DNA from: CAYQUL01 sp964568925
GTDB taxonomy: Bacteria; Patescibacteriota; Microgenomatia; UBA8517
DNA: 16,151 nt
Reading direction: 5' to 3'
Assembly (NCBI GenBank): GCA_964568925.1
Contig: CAZMSJ010000019.1
Coordinates: forward strand, 1 to 16,151
The first letter of the stretch is position 1; each line of letters begins with the position of its first letter. The notes beneath the pieces were generated by a model. That model searched no databases. It saw only the letters and a list, made by a program, of their open reading frames with translations, and had not been told where the DNA came from. Positions 1 to 6,375 of this stretch are shown one piece after another. The position numbers were made by a program, and so were the translations under genes.

Positions 1-325
1 TTAAGTCATCCAAAGTAAATGAATAAGCAATATTGAGATCACCATTAAATTCTTTAACAAGCGTCCCTTTTATATTAATGCCGGGAAATAAATCGACATC
101 GTCTGCCGCCTCATTAGAGGGTCTTCGTTTACTTAGTAAGCTAGAGTAGAGATTAGAATGGTCGTCATCTGGATGGCTTACAAAAAACAAATCAGCTTGA
201 AGGTTACTAGGGAATTTAAGGCCCAAGAAGTATTCTGGAGTGTCTTTATAGGGATCAACTAAAACTCTGCCTCCCAACTTACTCTCCAATAAAAAGCAAG
301 ACAATCCAACATAAGTAACATCCAT
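1..325 (-). CDS. MBL-fold metallohydrolase, N-terminal part (cut by the window edge)
   Basis: An open minus-strand frame starts at ATG 325-323 and runs off the left edge with no stop, giving the first 108 residues. The start MDVTYVGLSCFLLESK, then RVLVDPY, then FVSHPDDDHSN is the usual order of an MBL-fold hydrolase of the UlaG/COG2220 type: two strands, the first metal-proximal Asp, then the metal motif. The motif reads HxDxDH instead of HxHxDH, a variant known from ComEC-type MBL domains. The substrate cannot be inferred. An extended -10 box, TGATATACT on the minus strand, ends 6 nt before the ATG, so the mRNA should be leaderless. It is divergent from the TPR gene at 490. The family call is good; the function is unknown. 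Confidence 0.8.
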   Translation of the reverse strand, partial: MDVTYVGLSCFLLESKLGGRVLVDPYKDTPEYFLGLKFPSNLQADLFFVSHPDDDHSNLYSSLLSKRRPSNEAADDVDLFPGINIKGTLVKEFNGDLNIAYSFTLDDL

Positions 326-331
326 AAATAG

Positions 332-340
332 AGTATATCA
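332..340 (-). promoter_or_regulatory. Extended -10 promoter of the MBL gene
   Basis: On the minus strand TGA-TATACT ends 6 nt before the ATG at 325. No convincing -35 lies at 17 nt (GAGTGT at 355-360), but the TGn extension can compensate. Transcription should start at about the A of the ATG. Confidence 0.55.
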
Positions 341-454
341 AATTGAATACAACCACACTCACGACACTTAATACGATCAGGACCGGAGTTGTAACATCGT
401 TTAAGCCAATTGAGCCAACACGTGTTCGCAAGGGATAAGCGCCGGAAGAATCTA

Positions 455-482
455 TTGACAATACTTGAGTCGTTTATATACT
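455..482 (+). promoter_or_regulatory. Consensus promoter of the TPR gene (leaderless)
   Basis: TTGACA (455-460), a 16-nt spacer and TATACT (477-482). The predicted start of transcription, about 7 nt downstream, is at 489-490, directly on the ATG at 490. This also decides the start codon: the out-of-frame ATG at 486 would lie upstream of the transcript. Confidence 0.8.
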
Positions 483-489
483 CAAATGA

Positions 490-1050
490 ATGGAATCAAC
501 TGCCCGACGAGCCATACAAGCAGCACTGAATGCTGATTGGGAAACTGCAATAGCTTCAAATATGATGCTTCTTGCGGAAGCACCAGAAGATATCGATGCC
601 TTAACTCGGTTGGCCTATGCTCATCAAGCAGCAGGCACCATAGACAAAGCAAAGAAATATGCAAAGGCTGCATTAAAACTTGATCCAGATCATGTGATTG
701 CTTCACGCATACTTGCCAAATGTGAACTCCTAAAAGACAAAGGTGCAGTTGCAGTAACTGGAAAAGTATCAGTCACGAACTTCCTTGAAACTCCTGGGCG
801 AACCAAAATTACCACATTAAAACTATTGGGTTCCCCAAAAGCACGTGCCGGGTTAGTTGTTGGTGAAGAGCTCAAACTTGAGTGTGTCAAAAGACAAGCA
901 ACAGTGCACACAAACAGTGGAAAGTATGTTGGTAAAATTCCAGATGATGTGGCTCTGTGGGTCTTGATGAAAACAAAAATGAAGACTGTTGTTCACGTCT
1001 ATGTGAAATCAATTATTGATAACAAAATTAGTGTACTTCTCAAAGCTTAA
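490..1050 (+). CDS. TPR-repeat protein with C-terminal beta-rich domain, function unknown
   Basis: The 186-aa protein has an N-terminal helical part with two to three tetratricopeptide units (about residues 3-80). The clearest reads DIDALTRLAYAHQAAGTIDK, followed by a unit with AAxKLDPDH. Residues about 88-186 are predicted mostly beta, with many Val/Lys/Thr alternations and motifs FLETPG and NSGKYVGKIPDD; I do not recognise that domain. There is no signal peptide or membrane segment, so it is probably a cytoplasmic protein-interaction module. The start at 490 is set by the promoter at 455-482. The stop codon overlaps the stop of the convergent gene at 1047 in the palindrome TTAA, and no terminator hairpin separates them. 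The TPR call is fairly sure. Confidence 0.75.
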   Translation: MESTARRAIQAALNADWETAIASNMMLLAEAPEDIDALTRLAYAHQAAGTIDKAKKYAKAALKLDPDHVIASRILAKCELLKDKGAVAVTGKVSVTNFLETPGRTKITTLKLLGSPKARAGLVVGEELKLECVKRQATVHTNSGKYVGKIPDDVALWVLMKTKMKTVVHVYVKSIIDNKISVLLKA

Positions 1051-1958
1051 TACTGCTGTTCAAACGCTTTTCCAACGGTAACGATTACATCAAATCCTTT
1101 CGTTTCTGTTCCTGCAAACCGACAACCAAAGACACGAGAAACAAGTTGTGTCGTTGCCTTCTCTCCCGTTACCTCACATCCAAATTCTTGCTCTGGCTGC
1201 TTTTCAACACTAACAACTTTCATTCCCAGTACACTTAAGACCTGTGACAAAAGTGGAACAGCGCGAGTCCCCCCACCGGTTGCATCAACTACCCCAACGG
1301 TCACTATTCCCTTTGGCATATTTGTTGTTGCAAAAATAGAAGCCAGAATTGATTCCGTTCCACTCTTTGGCTTTGCTACTCCATTTTGATCAACAGTCAC
1401 AAGGCCAATTTGTTTTGCATCACGTTTTACAATATCTGCTTGTGAGAGCTGGGACACTTGCCATGCAATTTGCAATTTGTGTGCCAGAGACAAATTAGTT
1501 TCAAATGGTGACAAGACAAAGGATAATTTTTGGGCAAGGGTACCAACAATGCCATTTGAAGCTTCAGATCCCCAGGCAGTTACAGGAATTGAAAATGATC
1601 GAGTGATTGTGCTTGCTAAAAGTGATCCACCAACACGTTCATCATGACCTAATTTCCAAATACTTTCAGCTGGCCACTCACCAAGTCCACGCCCAGTCAC
1701 CATAACAACATCTTTAGGGATCGTTAACAGAGTTAAGGACCTGGGGCGAAGTGTGTATACGTTAACTGCCCCACTTATGTCTGGTGCAACAAGAACTAAG
1801 TTCCCCCGGTCTGCCCAGCGCGTTGCAACATATGCAACAATCACGACAAAAAAGATAAAGATTCCAACAACAGCTGCAAGAATTTTCTTTGTATGCGCAT
1901 GATATCTAGAAACCTCATGAGAGGCTCTTAAATGAATGGTACGACGTCTGCGGCGCAT
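1047..1958 (-). CDS. Membrane-anchored LytR_C-like protein
   Basis: The 303-aa protein has a very basic N-terminus (MRRRRRT), one transmembrane helix at about residues 26-46, and an extracytoplasmic remainder. Residues about 55-100 (VYTLRPRSLTLLTIPKDVVM, then WKLG) recall the strand-turn core of LytR-CpsA-Psr (LCP) proteins, but the full run of LCP catalytic Arg/Asp residues is not evident. Residues about 217-255 (GIVTVGVVDATGGGTRA, then LGMKVVSVEKQ) match a LytR_C domain. A wall or surface-glycan role is inference. It begins 2 nt after the antiporter stop codon with no SD and no -10 box, so it is the second gene of that operon and probably translated by reinitiation. Confidence 0.6.
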   Translation of the reverse strand: MRRRRRTIHLRASHEVSRYHAHTKKILAAVVGIFIFFVVIVAYVATRWADRGNLVLVAPDISGAVNVYTLRPRSLTLLTIPKDVVMVTGRGLGEWPAESIWKLGHDERVGGSLLASTITRSFSIPVTAWGSEASNGIVGTLAQKLSFVLSPFETNLSLAHKLQIAWQVSQLSQADIVKRDAKQIGLVTVDQNGVAKPKSGTESILASIFATTNMPKGIVTVGVVDATGGGTRAVPLLSQVLSVLGMKVVSVEKQPEQEFGCEVTGEKATTQLVSRVFGCRFAGTETKGFDVIVTVGKAFEQQY

Positions 1959-1960
1959 AA

Positions 1961-3634
1961 TTAGGTAGTTGTGAGTATTGACTCTAAATGGGCATTTCCG
2001 TGCCCCTTGAATTTAGAATACGAGAAACCGTGGGTCTCAAGCAAATGGATAACGTGTTGTGAAGAAACCATGTTTGGAACGATAACGTAACTAGCCCCCA
2101 GGTGATAGAGTTCTTTTGCTGAGGCCGCATCATGTGCGACCATAACAATCGGTGTCTTGTTTTTCTCTTTCTTCATGTAGTTTAAAATTGCTGCATTTTC
2201 AAATATGGCAGGCGTAGTTGAGATTACCGCTTTGGCATGTTTCATATTTGTTGCATCAAGTACTTCTTCATCAGTAATGTCTCCAAAAATAGTATCTGCT
2301 TTGTATCGTGCAGCCTTAAGGATCACCGCTGGATCAAAATCAACTAACAGCACTGGTGTGCCTTGCTTTTGCAAATGTTTCATAATCTCCCAACCAGTTC
2401 TGCCTCCACCGATGATAACCACATGGTCAGCAAACTCTTGATCAGAAAGAATCATTTTCTCGTGGGTGTGCTTTCTCTCAAACAACGACAATGGATTCTT
2501 AAGAAGTTTATAGAGCCACTCAGATGACAAAATAAGGTAAGTTGATGAAACCATGGTGATTACCCCTACCAACACAACGATTGCGACATGCATTGGAGTC
2601 ACAACACCTGCGGCCTCCCCCATTGCCATTAAGATAAAAGAAAACTCTGATATTTGAGCTATCGAGAGTCCAACAAAAAATGACGTACGCTTTTTGTAAC
2701 CCAAGGCGCCTAAAATTCCTAAAACTATTAAAGGATTTCCAATAATGACAAAGAGTGACAAGAAAATAACGGGAACAATAATAGTTCCTAATGCTGGAAG
2801 AGCTAACTTTGCCCCAAGGGTTATAAAAAAGAGCATCAAGAAGAAATCTCTCAAAGGTTTTACCTTAACTGATATTTGCAAATGTTCAGGAAGAGCAGAC
2901 AATGCAAACCCTGCCAGAAACCCACCAATTTCTAAACTTAAGCCAAATACTTTTGAAACAACAACAGCAGTCCCCAATGCCCATGCAATACTTCCGATTA
3001 ATACAAGTTCACTTGAGGTACCAAGTGCTTTCTCATAAAAAAGTGGCAATATATATTTTGCAAAGATCATGACAAGGAGAAGCAAAATACTTGCTCGAAA
3101 AAGGATAGAACCGATCTGATAAACATTCCCCTCACCTGAACTGAGTCCCGTTAAGACAATCATCACAAGCAACGCAAAAAAATCTTGAACAAGGAGAAAC
3201 CCAACTGCAATTTTTCCATACAAACTCGCCATGTCATTCTTCTCTGACAAAAGTTTTACAACAATAATGGTTGAAGAAAACGTTAAGGCCAATGCAATGT
3301 AGATTGCTGGGGTTGCACTGATTCCTAAGAGTCGCGCAATACCATAGCCTGCAGCTGTGGTGATAAGAATCTGTAAAGCACCGGTAATGAGGGAAACTTT
3401 CCCAATGGTTTTTACATCAGTGATCGTTAGCTCAATACCAACGGTAAACAGAAGGAGTGTTATTCCTACTTTCCCCAGCTGCTCAAGTGTTGCGGTTGGT
3501 GGAAAAAATCCACTTGCTGACAAAATGACACCAGCAATAAGGTACCCAATTAGTGGAGGCTGTTTGACTAGCTTTGCAATTACACCTGCAGCGGCAGCAG
3601 AAATAATCAGGAGGGCAAACTGGGCAATGTCCAT
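1961..3634 (-). CDS. KefB/CPA2-type monovalent cation:proton antiporter with RCK domain
   Basis: The 557-aa protein has about 12 hydrophobic helices (residues 1-370) forming a sodium/hydrogen exchanger domain of the CPA2 family. Signatures are GYLIAGVILS, LLFTVGIELT and FLLVQDFFALLV, the last corresponding to the family's FQD helix. After a linker at about 375-400 comes a Rossmann RCK_N (TrkA-N) domain with GGGRTG at about 409-414 and an acidic strand end, LLVDFD, for NAD(H) or nucleotide binding. A separate RCK_C domain is missing; the protein ends soon after RCK_N. It should exchange K+ or Na+ for protons in the cytoplasmic membrane under nucleotide control. It is the first gene of a two-gene operon with 1047-1958. 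A GATACT box ends 8 nt before the start. Confidence 0.88.
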   Translation of the reverse strand: MDIAQFALLIISAAAAGVIAKLVKQPPLIGYLIAGVILSASGFFPPTATLEQLGKVGITLLLFTVGIELTITDVKTIGKVSLITGALQILITTAAGYGIARLLGISATPAIYIALALTFSSTIIVVKLLSEKNDMASLYGKIAVGFLLVQDFFALLVMIVLTGLSSGEGNVYQIGSILFRASILLLLVMIFAKYILPLFYEKALGTSSELVLIGSIAWALGTAVVVSKVFGLSLEIGGFLAGFALSALPEHLQISVKVKPLRDFFLMLFFITLGAKLALPALGTIIVPVIFLSLFVIIGNPLIVLGILGALGYKKRTSFFVGLSIAQISEFSFILMAMGEAAGVVTPMHVAIVVLVGVITMVSSTYLILSSEWLYKLLKNPLSLFERKHTHEKMILSDQEFADHVVIIGGGRTGWEIMKHLQKQGTPVLLVDFDPAVILKAARYKADTIFGDITDEEVLDATNMKHAKAVISTTPAIFENAAILNYMKKEKNKTPIVMVAHDAASAKELYHLGASYVIVPNMVSSQHVIHLLETHGFSYSKFKGHGNAHLESILTTT

Positions 3635-3642
3635 TCTTAGAG

Positions 3643-3669
3643 AGTATCGGTTTGGGGATAGGAATTCAA
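3643..3669 (-). promoter_or_regulatory. Probable promoter of the antiporter operon
   Basis: On the minus strand GATACT (3643-3648) lies 8 nt before the ATG at 3634. TTGAAT (3664-3669) is 15 nt further upstream, a short spacer. Predicted leader 0-2 nt. Confidence 0.45.
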
Positions 3670-3682
3670 GGAACTAATGATA

Positions 3683-3711
3683 TTGACATTTCAGCAGGAC
3701 ACACCTATAAT
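3683..3711 (+). promoter_or_regulatory. Perfect sigma70-type consensus promoter
   Basis: TTGACA (3683-3688), a 17-nt spacer and TATAAT (3706-3711) match the sigma70 consensus at every position. Transcription should start at about 3718, giving a leader of about 28 nt. This is the strongest-looking promoter in the window. Confidence 0.85.
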
Positions 3712-3733
3712 AGGACATTGGAAAACTAAGTCT

Positions 3734-3739
3734 AAGGAG
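3734..3739 (+). promoter_or_regulatory. Shine-Dalgarno site AAGGAG that sets the start of the 113-aa gene
   Basis: AAGGAG lies 6 nt before ATG 3746. It is one of only two clear SD sites in the window. Confidence 0.8.
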
Positions 3740-3745
3740 TATGCA

Positions 3746-4087
3746 ATGAAACTGAGCAACTATCCTACCACTTGGAAGTCAGATTATGTCGAAGAAGCAG
3801 GAGACAATTTGACGCGTTGGGTAAACCTAACGCCAGAGGAAGTAGCTATCGTTCAACAGCTTACTCACGGGTACGATGAGAGCATATATCTCTATCCAAA
3901 AATGGAGAATGAATTTGAAATGCTTCTGTCCGAGGTACAAATACAAAATCCTCGTGCAGCTGCCGCCTTTGATCTTCTGATGATCAACCAACGCGCGAGT
4001 ATCTATTCAAGCTGCCCTGAAGTTGTGTGGGAGGATACTCTACAAAAAGCGATCAAACTCTTGCCGTTATTCCTAGCGGCCCAATAA
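3746..4087 (+). CDS. Orphan 113-aa protein, function unknown
   Basis: I do not recognise this protein. It begins MKLSNYPTTWKSDYVEEAGD, has a helix-rich middle with NLTPEEVAIVQQL and NEFEMLLSEVQIQNPRAAAA, and ends in a hydrophobic helix (KAIKLLPLFLAA). It is acidic, mostly helical, with two Tyr-rich patches and no signal peptide. The frame is open back to 3677, but that lies upstream of the predicted transcript start (about 3718). ATG 3746 has an AAGGAG SD (3734-3739) with 6-nt spacing. Consensus promoter, SD and terminator make it a self-contained, probably well-expressed unit, unlike the leaderless genes around it. It is divergent from the antiporter operon. Confidence 0.75.
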   Translation: MKLSNYPTTWKSDYVEEAGDNLTRWVNLTPEEVAIVQQLTHGYDESIYLYPKMENEFEMLLSEVQIQNPRAAAAFDLLMINQRASIYSSCPEVVWEDTLQKAIKLLPLFLAAQ

Positions 4088-4106
4088 ACAGCCTGAGACT
4101 AAAGTG

Positions 4107-4130
4107 CCGCCTGAATAAGGCGGTTTTTTT
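4107..4130 (+). terminator. Rho-independent terminator after the 113-aa gene
   Basis: Stem CCGCCT (4107-4112) with AGGCGG (4118-4123), 5-nt loop GAATA, then seven T (4124-4130). It starts 19 nt after the stop codon. The reverse direction has no T tract, so it serves the plus strand. Confidence 0.9.
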
Positions 4131-4141
4131 GTGACTTAACA

Positions 4142-4840
4142 TCAGAGAATAGCTATCACCTGATACAGGTCTGACGGAAGTGGAGCTTCAATAACTACTT
4201 CATCATGAGTAACGGGGTGAATAAAGGTAATCTTTGCTGCATGCAAAAAGAGACGTGGGCACCAGTCCATATCTCTTCTACTGGTTTTGCGTCCTGCATA
4301 GAACATATCAGCAACAATCGGGTTTCCTAAAAATTTTGCATGAATGCGAATCTGGTGTGTTCTCCCTGTTTTTGGGAAAAATCGGACAAATGAATATGCT
4401 TGTTTGTCTTTTATATATTCCTTCTCAAGTACATATGAAGTTTCTGACATTCGTCCACCAGGCATAATTCCAAAGCGCTCCCTGTTCCATGGAAGTCTCC
4501 CTACTTCAGCCTTTACAGTTCCTGAAGGAGTACGGAGTTTCCCATGCAAGAGTGCAACATATTCTTTTTTTACAATTCGATCATGAAACTGTTTCTGAAG
4601 AGCAGCAAAGGCTTCAGTTGTTTTTGCCACAAGCAAAATACCAGAAGTATCTTTATCAAGTCGGTGAACGATTCCATTCCGAGAAGAAACATCAGCGAAA
4701 ATCGGAAACTTAAACTTCTCTCCAAGCCAAGCTTGGATAGTCTTCTGACCTGCGGTTGTTGAGGCTGCTGTAGTTACATAGCCTGCTGGCTTATTTATAG
4801 CCACAAAAGCATCATCTTCAAACAAAATTGTAGGTTCCAT
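4142..4840 (-). CDS. RluA-family RNA pseudouridine synthase
   Basis: The 232-aa protein converts specific uridines of rRNA or tRNA to pseudouridine. The RluA catalytic motif HRLDKDTSG lies at about residues 59-67 with the nucleophile Asp at about 62. It is preceded by the family start VAINKPAGYVTT and followed by KEYVALLHG, then GRTHQIRIHAKFLGNPIVAD and FLHAAKITF. All three RluA blocks are present. There is no N-terminal S4 domain, so it resembles the shorter RluA/RluC-like forms; the target base cannot be told. The stop is TGA. A TATAAT box ends 6 nt before the ATG, so it is probably leaderless. It lies 27 nt downstream of the zinc-finger gene and may also be co-transcribed with it. Confidence 0.92.
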   Translation of the reverse strand: MEPTILFEDDAFVAINKPAGYVTTAASTTAGQKTIQAWLGEKFKFPIFADVSSRNGIVHRLDKDTSGILLVAKTTEAFAALQKQFHDRIVKKEYVALLHGKLRTPSGTVKAEVGRLPWNRERFGIMPGGRMSETSYVLEKEYIKDKQAYSFVRFFPKTGRTHQIRIHAKFLGNPIVADMFYAGRKTSRRDMDWCPRLFLHAAKITFIHPVTHDEVVIEAPLPSDLYQVIAIL

Positions 4841-4846
4841 GAGGGA

Positions 4847-4852
4847 ATTATA
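4847..4852 (-). promoter_or_regulatory. -10 box of the RluA gene
   Basis: On the minus strand TATAAT, exact consensus, sits 6 nt before the ATG at 4840. No clear -35 is seen at 17 nt. Confidence 0.5.
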
Positions 4853-4867
4853 CTCGAAGATTACCTT

Positions 4868-5266
4868 TTAAGCTGTGGCGACTCTTCTTTCTCGCTTTTT
4901 CTCACACATTACGCACAAGGTGGCTTCAGGGAAAACCATCAATCGATCAGTATCAATCATATTTCCACATTCAGTACATGTTCCATACTTCCCGATCTTA
5001 ATTCGAGCCAAAGCTCTCTTTGTCTGAATAATTTTTCGTGATAGTTCACGACTAATAGCCGATGACTGGGCATGCCCCATCTGCTCAGCTGCTTCAGCGT
5101 CTGGTGCAATGGTATCTGTTATGCGATCAAGATCTCTGAATGGATCTTCCTTTTGAATTTGTTTTCTTTGAAATGTTAAACGGGACAATTGATCTTTCAG
5201 AAAAGTAGTTACTGGAGTGAGTACACTTTTTGGAAAAACTGGTGGGGTTGTTTTTTCTTGTGCCAT
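4868..5266 (-). CDS. TraR/DksA-type C4 zinc-finger protein
   Basis: The 132-aa protein has a long charged helical N-terminal part (about residues 20-92), then a C4 zinc finger: Cys97 and Cys100 in GTCTECG, Cys118 and Cys121 in TLCVMCE. The approach to the finger, KRALARIKIGKYGTCTECG, is the typical DksA/TraR signature. Family members bind RNA polymerase through the secondary channel. Whether this one acts as a DksA-like factor is open: the acidic pair at the coiled-coil tip of DksA is not obvious (a DPDAE-like patch at about 54-59 reads APDAEAAE). A TATAAC box ends 6 nt before the ATG and overlaps the stop codon of the membrane gene upstream. Confidence 0.82.
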   Translation of the reverse strand: MAQEKTTPPVFPKSVLTPVTTFLKDQLSRLTFQRKQIQKEDPFRDLDRITDTIAPDAEAAEQMGHAQSSAISRELSRKIIQTKRALARIKIGKYGTCTECGNMIDTDRLMVFPEATLCVMCEKKRERRVATA

Positions 5267-5272
5267 AAAAGG

Positions 5273-5278
5273 GTTATA
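5273..5278 (-). promoter_or_regulatory. -10 box of the zinc-finger gene, overlapping the upstream stop codon
   Basis: On the minus strand TATAAC ends 6 nt before the ATG at 5266. Its bases include the TAA stop (5274-5276) of the upstream membrane gene. The -35 candidate is weak. Confidence 0.5.
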
Positions 5279-5882
5279 AACCAGATTGATTATAAATTAA
5301 AAACAAACTTAAAAATGAAATCACTGCTGAAAACAGTATATCAACCTGACCGATTGAGAATAGCATGGGGTGACCCGACAGAGCAAACACAATACGCACT
5401 AAAAATAAGAGACCTACTACAGCATAAGCCGCAAAACCTGGTCTCCCTGACTTATACCAATGAATTCGTTTGTATGTTTTATGTAACAGCAGAAACAAGC
5501 CTAGCAGTAACAGTAAGACAACAACTGAAATTGTTTCTGCTCGACTCACAACCGCAAGGATGAGGAGTAAACCTGGCACACTTGCTTCAGAGATCATTGC
5601 AAAGGAAAGTGAAACAAATCGACGAACGAATAAAACAGAAAGAATAATCCCAACAACAGATAAGTGAAACCAGACATGTGATGGGTTAAAAATGTTTCGT
5701 GGAGAAAAGGCAGAACTTAGCAGGAGACCAACACCTGACATCGAGATAGCTGATGCAAGAATAACAAGCTCAGAGACAAAGATTGATTGCTGTGGTGCTT
5801 CTTCACGAAGAGACTTCCAGAAAGAAAACAGATAGATGTATGTAGCTATGAAAAAAAGCGGGATAGTCAGGAGGTTTGACAT
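5274..5882 (-). CDS. Polytopic membrane protein, function unknown
   Basis: The 202-aa protein starts MSNLLTIPLFFIATYIYLFS. It has about seven hydrophobic segments with short loops, one of them charged (WKSLREEAPQQ at about 22-32), and another ending in KTYKRIHWYKSGRPG. No catalytic motif is recognisable. The frame extends to a TTG at 5921, but the predicted transcript start (about 5889, from TATACT at 5896-5901) and the ATG at 5882 favour the shorter form. Only 29 bp separate its start codon from that of the divergent gene at 5912, and their promoters interlock. It may be co-transcribed with the downstream zinc-finger gene. Confidence 0.7.
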   Translation of the reverse strand: MSNLLTIPLFFIATYIYLFSFWKSLREEAPQQSIFVSELVILASAISMSGVGLLLSSAFSPRNIFNPSHVWFHLSVVGIILSVLFVRRFVSLSFAMISEASVPGLLLILAVVSRAETISVVVLLLLLGLFLLLHKTYKRIHWYKSGRPGFAAYAVVGLLFLVRIVFALSGHPMLFSIGQVDILFSAVISFLSLFLIYNQSGL

Positions 5883-5903
5883 GCTTGGTGTACCGAGTAT
5901 ACC
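5876..5903 (+). promoter_or_regulatory. Promoter of the SHF-motif membrane gene, interlocked with a divergent promoter
   Basis: TTGACA (5876-5881), a 16-nt spacer and TATACC (5898-5903). The predicted transcript start is about 5910, 2 nt before ATG 5912. The -35 covers the ATG of the divergent gene (5880-5882). The -10 overlaps the minus-strand TATACT (5896-5901) through the palindrome GTATAC. Confidence 0.65.
5896..5901 (-). promoter_or_regulatory. -10 box of the divergent membrane gene
   Basis: TATACT on the minus strand, 13 nt before ATG 5882, predicting a leader of about 6-7 nt. The possible -35 TTGAGA is only 14 nt upstream and lies inside the first codons of the gene at 5912. Confidence 0.45.
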
Positions 5904-5911
5904 ATAATGCC

Positions 5912-6367
5912 ATGCTCTCAACCCCTCATATCGTCACAGGGATCGCCATTGCTACAAAGACAACTAATCCTATTCTCGCCATACCATTGGCCTTCATGAG
6001 TCATTTTATTCTTGATATGGTCCCTCACTGGAATCCTCACTTAAATACTGAAATGCGTACCTATGGAAAAATTACAACACGATCAAAAACAATCATTATT
6101 ATTGATACCGTTGTTGGAACTGGAATAGTACTTGCTGCAGCTCTTACGGCAAAGTCCCCAGACGCGGCGCTTCTCTCCTTTGCCTGTGCATCAGCTGCAA
6201 TTCTTCCAGATGCAATGGAAGCACCATACTTTTTCTTCCACTGGAAAACTGACTTTATTATGAAGTGGATTCGTTTTCAGAAGGCAATGCAATCAGATGC
6301 AAATGTATTTTGGGGTACCCTCACACAAATAATTACGATTTTGGCTGCGGTTTTGTGGATCTCTTGA
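5912..6367 (+). CDS. Small membrane protein with SHFxxDMxPH motif (YdjM/DUF457-like)
   Basis: The 151-aa protein starts MLSTPHIVTGIAIATKT, followed by PLAFMSHFILDMVPHWNPH at about residues 26-44. A His near the N-terminus plus an HxxxD-xxPH cluster at the end of a helix is the hallmark of the membrane-bound putative metal-dependent hydrolase group that includes YdjM. Further helices lie at about 55-75 and 83-100 (with ILPD, another acidic helix end), and a final one at about 133-150. The reaction is unknown. The start ATG 5912 is supported by the promoter at 5876-5903; the upstream extension to 5876 would lie outside the transcript. It is convergent with EF-P, the two stops being 8 nt apart. 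Confidence 0.72.
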   Translation: MLSTPHIVTGIAIATKTTNPILAIPLAFMSHFILDMVPHWNPHLNTEMRTYGKITTRSKTIIIIDTVVGTGIVLAAALTAKSPDAALLSFACASAAILPDAMEAPYFFFHWKTDFIMKWIRFQKAMQSDANVFWGTLTQIITILAAVLWIS

Positions 6368-6375
6368 GCTAGCGC

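Noticed and set aside
279..461. Minus-strand 60-codon frame with a hydrophobic stretch
   Set aside because: It begins at a TTG that is the complement of the TPR promoter -35, overlaps the MBL gene start in another frame, and has no promoter or SD of its own.
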